Source of the DNA: Alternaria dauci
Taxonomy: Eukaryota; Ascomycota; Dothideomycetes; Pleosporales; Pleosporaceae
NCBI RefSeq assembly: GCF_042100115.1
Contig: NC_091273.1
Span: forward strand, 2,790,001 to 2,854,000
Reading direction: 5' to 3'
Length of the DNA: 64,000 nucleotides
Shown here piece by piece: positions 58,157 through 64,000 of the stretch. The notes beneath the pieces were generated by a model. It was given only the letters and a program-made list of their open reading frames with translations. It was not told the DNA's origin and did not search any database. The first letter of the stretch is position 1, and every line of letters starts with the position of its first letter. The translations under genes and the position numbers were made by a program.

Positions 58157-58726
58157 GCTTGACGGCTTGGATGGAATGGAAGAGAGAAGGCATAGATGTG
58201 AGTCTTAGATGACAGTATATTGAGATGACGCGACTGACTATAAACTCTTGAATAAATTCTTGCTATAATACCGCCGTGCAGCTAGATGTTCTCCCTTCCA
58301 TACTCTTTCCTAGAGGCGGTATACTATAATGCTGTTCACTCGTCCTCGCATGCGGTAGATATTCTAGCCAACCCCTCAACATCAATCATACAACCGAGGA
58401 ACTGTCATCTGTGACAACTCTCCATCTAGCGGATTTCCTTATCCCAACGTGACCTTGACAACTCCTCAACCTCATTATCGTACCACTCCCATTCGGCAGG
58501 TATTTCGGAGGGAAAAAGCGTCCATACAAATCTCAAGGTAACTTCTATAATTCTTAATAGTCTATATACATAGGTTCTTTCGAAACAAGAGAATTTGCAA
58601 GTAAAAGAATACTGTAATATATGTACTAGGCCGTAGAGAGTAAAACGGAGGGGTGGAAATGGCGGATGGAGGACTTGAGAGACATGTAGGGACATGCACA
58701 TAGGATCCGTTTTGTCTTATCCTCCA
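58157..58726. other. Convergent 3' spacer
   Basis: Between the P450 and the F-box/NTase-like gene. AT-rich; no gene recognised. Confidence 0.45.
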
Positions 58727-59227
58727 TTACATATTTAGGGCATTTAGCAGTATGCTTTTGGAAGCAACGGATCTATTCGTCGTTAACATTTGGATCTGAA
58801 AGAAGGCATAGCAAAGCCTAACGTCATCGTTCCAGCAAGACTCAGGCTCTCCCACCTGATGCCAACCATCTTCCTCAAAGTATTCCAGCATCCTCTCAGT
58901 AGGTTCTCCTTTGCTTATAAAGATCGAGATCCTCAGGGTTACAAGGGGTACATGGAGAAAGACGTGGAGTGCGGTGTTCTCGTAGATGATGGCGTCAGTT
59001 TCCGCCTGCACATTACGGAATTCGACTGGTGAGTTGAAAAAGGGTTTCAACGCGTTATTGTTGTTGAATTGAGATTCGATTGTAGCGTTGTAGACATGAC
59101 TCAATTTCATACACACCTGTGACAAGGAGTTGATATCCCGGATCTCCAGTTGATGTAGGATAGAAGCTCGAGCTGGAAGGCATCGATCCATGAGATCAAC
59201 GAGATTCAAGGTGGTTGGGCGAGTCAT
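58727..59227 (-). CDS. F-box/NTase-like fungal protein, probably shortened
   Basis: Single exon, 166 residues. The start, LPARASILHQLEIRDINSLS, looks like a degenerate F-box-type helical repeat (domain that recruits Skp1). HALF-conserved text follows: KPFFNSPVEFRNVQAETDAI then LHVFLHV, and GEPTERMLEYFEEDGWHQVG, which I associate with a Pleosporales-expanded family in which FRxxxxxTxxIISGSxALQFF leads into an SDLDxFV nucleotidyltransferase-like motif. Here that Asp motif is replaced by LVTLRISIF, and the protein ends much earlier than relatives of 300-400 residues. So the copy may be inactive or truncated. Family recall is moderate. Confidence 0.5.
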   Translation of the reverse strand: MTRPTTLNLVDLMDRCLPARASILHQLEIRDINSLSQVCMKLSHVYNATIESQFNNNNALKPFFNSPVEFRNVQAETDAIIYENTALHVFLHVPLVTLRISIFISKGEPTERMLEYFEEDGWHQVGEPESCWNDDVRLCYAFFQIQMLTTNRSVASKSILLNALNM

Positions 59228-59504
59228 TTTGGCGAAATTCTTCGTAGCAGAGGCGCAGTAGGCGATGTGGTGAGGTTGTAGGAGAAAGAAGGACAGAATA
59301 GAGTTGAGCTATATAGTAGTTTCTGAATGTGACGGAGACTCTTGATGAAGTCTTGATGTGATGGCGGAGAACATGAATATGAGAAACCATTACGTATGCA
59401 ACAGTGTTTGACATGAACATCACCAAATACAAACCCATCCGCGTCCTCGTTTGATATCTATATACTCACATCTACTCGTGACGCCGTTAGTGCGGCATCG
59501 ACTC

Positions 59505-60632
59505 TCATTCCCTCTTCAACCACGCCAAATTCACTGCACTCAAACAACCACTCTCCCCCTTCTCCAACCATCCAAGTAGGTTCTCCATACCCAATCTTTC
59601 AAAACCAATATGGCTCTCTACACTCGCCCCAGCTGTATGGCTCAACACCATGACATTACTTCTCTCCGCCAGCTTCCTATCGACATGCGGCTCATTAGCA
59701 TGAACATCCAGCCCAGCCGCCGACACTGTCCCATCATCCAACGCAGCATTCAGCGCCTCCTCATCCACCAGCTTCCCCCTCGCAATATTAACAAGTCTCG
59801 CCCCACGTCTAAACTGGCCAAACTCCTTTGTAGAAAGCAACGTCTCGCCCGAAAACGGCGTAGCAAGTAGTACGCAATCCGACGTAGACAAAAGCTCCTC
59901 GAGCGTCTCACACCACCTCGCACCAATCTCCTTCTCCCTCTCCGTCATCCGAACAACATCGTAATACGCAATCTTCATCTCAAAAGCGCGACCCGCCTTC
60001 TCCGCAACCCGCATACCGATGCGACCCAGGCCCACGATACCGAGCGTACTGCCATTGGGATTGTGCGTTACAGCCGCAATGTTCTGGTTCGCGTCGCGGA
60101 ACTGATCAGCATCACAGGAACGTGCTGCGAGAAAGGACCAGGTGATTGCACGGTAGCAGGATAGGATGAGCACGATGGCGGCATCGGCGACGGACTCGGT
60201 GCATGCAGAGGCACTGTTGCAGTATATGGTGCCGTGCGAGGCGAGGTATTTGACGTCGACCCAGTCGAAGCCTGCGCCGGCTGAGGCGTAGATTTTGCAA
60301 GACGGGGGCAGGAGGTCGATGAGCTCTTTATCCCAGTTCCCCATTTCTCCCCCCGTGTTCCAGAAGGGGCGGTACATGCCTACGAAGTCTCCCCAAGTTT
60401 TTTCTTTCAATGCCTTTTTGAAGTCTTCTCGTCCCATTGAGTGTGTTCGTATAATGTTGAAGGTGTCATTTAGTTTGGCGTACAGCTCATGGTTCCATCG
60501 GATATCATCACCAAGATGTAGTATAGTTGGTTTTGACGAGGCAGAAGTGTTTGATGTTAACGGCGAGGATTGATATGGCGTTGCGGGTGCAGGCAGACCA
60601 GAGTCCTGGGGCGTCGGTGTTGCTGAGGACAT
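59505..60632 (-). CDS. D-isomer-specific 2-hydroxyacid dehydrogenase
   Basis: Single exon, 375 residues, first ATG at 60632. The frame is open further upstream but starts only at a TTG. Residues 1-33 are Ser/Thr/Pro-rich. The substrate domain keeps YASAGAGFDWVDVKYLASHG and the NAD-binding loop LGIVGLGRIGMRVAEKAG (about 197-214). The catalytic triad is Arg285 (VNIARGKLVD), Glu314 (DVHANEP) and His332 (LSHTAGAS). The family reduces 2-keto acids such as glyoxylate, hydroxypyruvate or branched-chain keto acids with NAD(P)H. DVVRMTEREKEIG after the nucleotide-binding strand has an Arg at the position that favours NADPH; that is inference. Likely cytosolic. Confidence 0.92.
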   Translation of the reverse strand: MSSATPTPQDSGLPAPATPYQSSPLTSNTSASSKPTILHLGDDIRWNHELYAKLNDTFNIIRTHSMGREDFKKALKEKTWGDFVGMYRPFWNTGGEMGNWDKELIDLLPPSCKIYASAGAGFDWVDVKYLASHGTIYCNSASACTESVADAAIVLILSCYRAITWSFLAARSCDADQFRDANQNIAAVTHNPNGSTLGIVGLGRIGMRVAEKAGRAFEMKIAYYDVVRMTEREKEIGARWCETLEELLSTSDCVLLATPFSGETLLSTKEFGQFRRGARLVNIARGKLVDEEALNAALDDGTVSAAGLDVHANEPHVDRKLAERSNVMVLSHTAGASVESHIGFERLGMENLLGWLEKGESGCLSAVNLAWLKRE

Positions 60633-61462
60633 TGCGGGATGCCTCAGAGCTCGATTCCGAAAGATGCTTTGTGCAGACGAAGTCCAGACGCGGTCTCTGC
60701 GTAAATGACAGAAATACAACCCGAATGCAAAATCTAAAACAGAGACCGAGACGCGTGATGCAAAAGTCAAACGAGGCTGTTACCCGTCCTCTAGATATCT
60801 CCTCGTCCAAAGAATCACTTCTTATAGCACCAAGTGATTGGCACTCCGCGACCAGATACTCGGGTACACCTGACTAGTATAGCAGCTTGTTGGGATTCCG
60901 CCTCTTTAACCGTTTCTTCACAGCCGGGAAACGAAAACAAACACCGCAGGTTGCAAGATACTATTCTACTCTTCAGCGCGGATTATTCGGACAATCTGTG
61001 ACGTTGATCTACTCAAAGGATGTAATAGCAAAAGGTAGCGTGTCATGCATGAGACAAGTCGACGTACGCGGGGCAAAAGCCGCCCGGCAAGCGGTGAAGC
61101 TCTGGCTATCGATACCAAGAGCAGCACGACGCAATCAGAGCCTCCACGTGGTAATATATGCGCCTCATCCCTGCCGCATCCCTACGTGTTCGACGCCAGA
61201 TATCTGAGCAAATAGATCTGCTGACATCACGATACGTACTTGATCCTTCTTGCGTAAATCTGAAAGCAAATAAAAGCATATCCGTTTGTTTTATACAAAA
61301 TACAGAATTCCGAGGTCATCGAATACAGGGTATAGCGAACGTTTTCCTCGCTCAATGCAATACAAGCCACAAATCGATGGAGTAGAGCTCTTTCTCACCC
61401 AAACGCCGTAAAAAAACCCATCATGGCTTCATAAAAAGACGTTGCTTTGGACAATCAATCGA
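60633..61462. other. Intergenic, 5' flank of the dehydrogenase gene
   Basis: About 0.8 kb. A 106-codon open frame on the plus strand at 60887-61207 has no motif. No RNA gene or repeat seen. Confidence 0.4.
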
Positions 61463-64000
61463 TCAGAACCAAGACATGAGGCCTGCCGTACTGGCCGGGT
61501 TCGTTGAAGCTCCGTCAGTCCCATACTGTTTCACCATGTCATCCCAAAGTGTCCAGTCCATATCCCCATCGTCCATCATAACAGCTTCTCCAACAGGCTG
61601 CTGCCTATTGTCACTAATATTGGCATTGTTCAGACCAGCAGTACCACTGCCATCGATGCTAAAATCCATATTCGTGGATGTAAGCATGTCATCTCCAAAT
61701 GTAGGATAGCCATTTGCGGCCGTGGGCGCATGCGTCCCGTGTGTACCGTGTGATTGTGCCGAGGTCGTGTTTGAAGTAGCAGGCTGGGATGTCATGGTCG
61801 TAGGGGTATAGGCGGGCCAGTTCAGGTCTGTACCATCGATTACCCCACCGGCGCCCATGACGTCGCTGAGGACGTTGTCTAAGCCGTATTCGAACAAATC
61901 TACAAACTCCTTTCCGACAGTGGTGTTGGTGCCTCTTGCGCTGCTTAACTGCTCGGTTGGCAAAGGTCGTTGCTGAATCGAGGCCATTCCATCTTGCAGC
62001 GTGTTGGTTCGTGGCGTGGCTTGTACAGGGCTGCTAGGCCAACTCGAAAGTCTAGCGCTAGGCATCTCACCCAGTTTCGGTGCCGAAGGTCGCAACATGC
62101 TATCCAAGATCTGGGCTTCATGTTGAGCTGCGCTGGCTACCGATTGATTTGCCTGATTCAGTGCAAGTGGTCCTTGGAAAGCAAATGGGCTGCTGTGGAA
62201 CTGTCCATTCCGCACAGCCAAGCTAGCCCGCTCGAGGGCCAACTCGCGTTCCCGCGCTGCCCTCGCTTTGGCAAGAAGTTTTCGTAGTGGTTTCCAAAGA
62301 TTTCGTTGTTGGCCTTTACGTTGCGACGAAGCGTCGTTGAGCGGGAACCACCAACGGCCAGCAGTTGCTTCCAGAGCTCTCCACGCGCGCTCTACCGCCT
62401 CGCCTTTGGTACGGACGCATAATTCGGAAAGCAGAAAGGCAATGGCGTGCCATTGGACATATGTGCGGAAAAGCCAGCCCCACTTCATAGTACGCGCTTC
62501 GGTCTCGAGCAGGATAGAGTACTCGACATTCTCAAGCGAAGTGATGAAGAGTTTGTCTTTGGTCTCTTGCGGCAGTGTTGCGCCTCCGTCCTTTCGCTGG
62601 TGTGGGTGGTAGACAACCAGCCACATCTTGCTCATGATGAGCCTTGAGACAGTCGCCGTGACCCAGCAGATTGGTATAGTCATGTCGCAGTTCTTGAGAT
62701 ATTTGTCTTCCATGGCTTGGTGAGCATCGCTAATCCATTTCTCCTTCTGCTCAATCGTCAGGTTGGCGAAGTATTCGGTGCATCTGTTAGGGCCCGGGGG
62801 GATGTACATGATGCGGCGGAAGATGTTTGTGATTTCGAAGCGAAGAAGGCAGAAGGTCATGTCTGTGAAACCCTGGCGGTCTTGGGGAAACTCGGTCATG
62901 TCGGGGTGTAGGTCGGTATCGTTGACGTTTAGTGGCTGTAGGATAATTATTAGTATGTGGCTGTAGACATGAAGCGAAACGACATACCATCTTGGTGTCA
63001 AACTGAGCTTCGACAATAGTTGGGTCGCAGCCGTGATCCTCTGAAGATCGCGCATCGAGGATGCAGACCTGCCACCAAAGCCGCCTGCGCATCTCAACCT
63101 CGAACGGCGGCAGACCAAAGTGACTGCCATCTCGGTGTATACCAAGCGTCTGCGCGATGCGCACGGCCAGACCAGTCAGGGTCCAAATCTTGCGCGCGTC
63201 ATCGTTGCGCCGCAGCAAGACGAGGAAGATGATGAAGGCCTGGAGGACGATGACTTCGTCGCAGTAGAGGAAATTTGCTCGTGCGAGCGCCTGCTCCAGC
63301 CCAAAGCGATATCGGTTGAGGAGTGTGACGCGGTCTTCCCCCCATCTTTCCAGACAGTCTTCCGGGGTTGTGCTTGTTACTGCGCCGTAGTATATGGCGA
63401 AGATGACGGCTTCCATTCCCTTGGTCACTTTGTCGATATGCGCAAAGGCATCCAAGAGGGTAGGTTCGAAAGTGGGAATGTGTAGCACTTTGACCAGAGA
63501 CTCGACATGGTCCTTGTAGACGTCCCAGAACTCGCGCGCTTGCCGCTCGGGAGGGTGCAGCGCGTGCATGTCGACACTGGAGGAGCTGTAACCAAAGACG
63601 AAGCTCTGGTGGGAGGACATGTTGGAGGAGTCGGGCGAAGGCGCATCGTCGTCGTCGTCGTCGGATGGCTCGATGAGTATCGACTTGAGATCTTCGACCT
63701 AGGACATGTCAGTTGTATTCCCACACGATACTTCTTTTGCCCATGCATGCCTCGTTGTTCAGAGAGGCCCAGAAGCTGTTGTTGATGTAGCGGCTCCGGC
63801 CTTTTTCAACCACCAGCCGGCCAAAACGATTCTCAAGGCCCTCTACCGTGTTGTCGGCCTCGACTCTTGCGCCATCCTGTCTGGCCTGCCATGAGGCCGC
63901 GGACTGCCCATTCGGACAGCCTCCCTCTGCAGCTGTGCTGTTCTTGCGCTCCCTCTCGCGGTCGGCGGCCTCCTGCTCGTGGCCTTCGACCTGGGCGTTC
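61463..64000 (-). CDS. Fungal-specific transcription factor (5' end beyond window)
   Basis: Exons >64000-63751, 63698-62988 and 62935-61463. The first visible exon is polar (EAADRERERKNST) and ends GRLVVEKGRSRYINNSFWAS, LNNE, which joins VEDLKSILIEPS in the next: a fungal regulator pattern. The intron between them (63750-63699, 52 bases) begins GC, not GT. The fungal_trans domain follows: FWDVYKDHVESLVKVLHIPT, GMEAVIFAIYYGAV, then FEVEMRRRLWWQVCILDARS with the RRRxWW motif. The C-terminus is Ser/Thr/Gln-rich with acidic, aromatic DDGDMDWTLWDDM, a likely activation domain. The zinc cluster must lie right of the window. At least 811 residues are encoded here. Targets unknown. Confidence 0.9.
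63699..63750 (-). other. GC-AG intron
   Basis: A 52-base intron with donor GAG|GCATGC, branch-like AACTGAC and acceptor CCTAG. It is required to join two conserved segments of the regulator in phase 0; no GT donor gives the right frame with a normal intron length. Confidence 0.65.

Noticed and set aside
60633..60770. Mitochondrial leader for the 2-hydroxyacid dehydrogenase
   Set aside because: The upstream open stretch begins with TTG and has no ATG before 60632.
1..64000. CRISPR arrays, bacterial operons, phage or intact transposons
   Set aside because: No regularly spaced repeats, terminal repeats or transposase/integrase domains were seen; the sequence is eukaryotic.

Overview
The window is nuclear DNA of a filamentous ascomycete. 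Genes are dense and lie on both strands. Introns are mostly about 47-75 bases, with GTAAGT, GTATGT or GTACGT donors and CTAAC/CTGAC-type branch points, and there are no operons. The mix of a NIS1-type effector, an S28 protease, GH76, TRI12-like and P450 genes and a rhodopsin-like membrane protein suggests a plant-associated Dothideomycete, probably Pleosporales; that placement is inference. Splice models below were built by hand from donor, branch and acceptor sequences, reading-frame continuity and known family motifs.

Layout. 0-4.3 kb: 3' end of a malic enzyme, a secreted protein with a predicted mature N-terminal histidine (LPMO-like), a membrane protein and a degenerate phosphoribosyltransferase-like gene. 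4.3-13.6 kb: a sparse accessory stretch with a CYP58-like P450, a rhodopsin-domain membrane protein carrying an apparent 1-base frameshift, and two gene relics (one of unknown family, one sugar transporter). 13.7-19.4 kb: S28 protease, NIS1-like effector and a divergent 6-phosphogluconate dehydrogenase paralogue. 19.4-32.6 kb: mostly housekeeping (Y14/RBM8A, tRNA-Leu(CAG), GH76 cell-wall mannanase, importin-11/Kap120, PEX2, BuGZ/ZNF207 homologue, ubiquitin C-terminal hydrolase). 33-45.7 kb: TRI12-type MFS transporter, Pol III subunit RPC34, a methyltransferase, vacuolar alkaline phosphatase, a membrane protein and a Zn2Cys6 regulator. 46.4-55.3 kb: another relic, ribosomal protein L34 and the giant spliceosome gene PRP8 (no intein). 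55.8-64 kb: a small uncertain gene, a second P450, an F-box/NTase-like gene, a D-2-hydroxyacid dehydrogenase and a fungal transcription factor that runs off the right edge.

No secondary-metabolite core gene (PKS, NRPS, terpene cyclase) is seen, so the two P450s, the TRI12-like pump and the regulators do not form an evident cluster. The most interesting items are the histidine-headed secreted protein at 504-1499, the NIS1-like effector at 16038-16511, the decayed genes at 11.8-12.9 kb and 46.4-46.8 kb, the frameshifted rhodopsin-like gene, and a GC-AG intron in the right-edge regulator.
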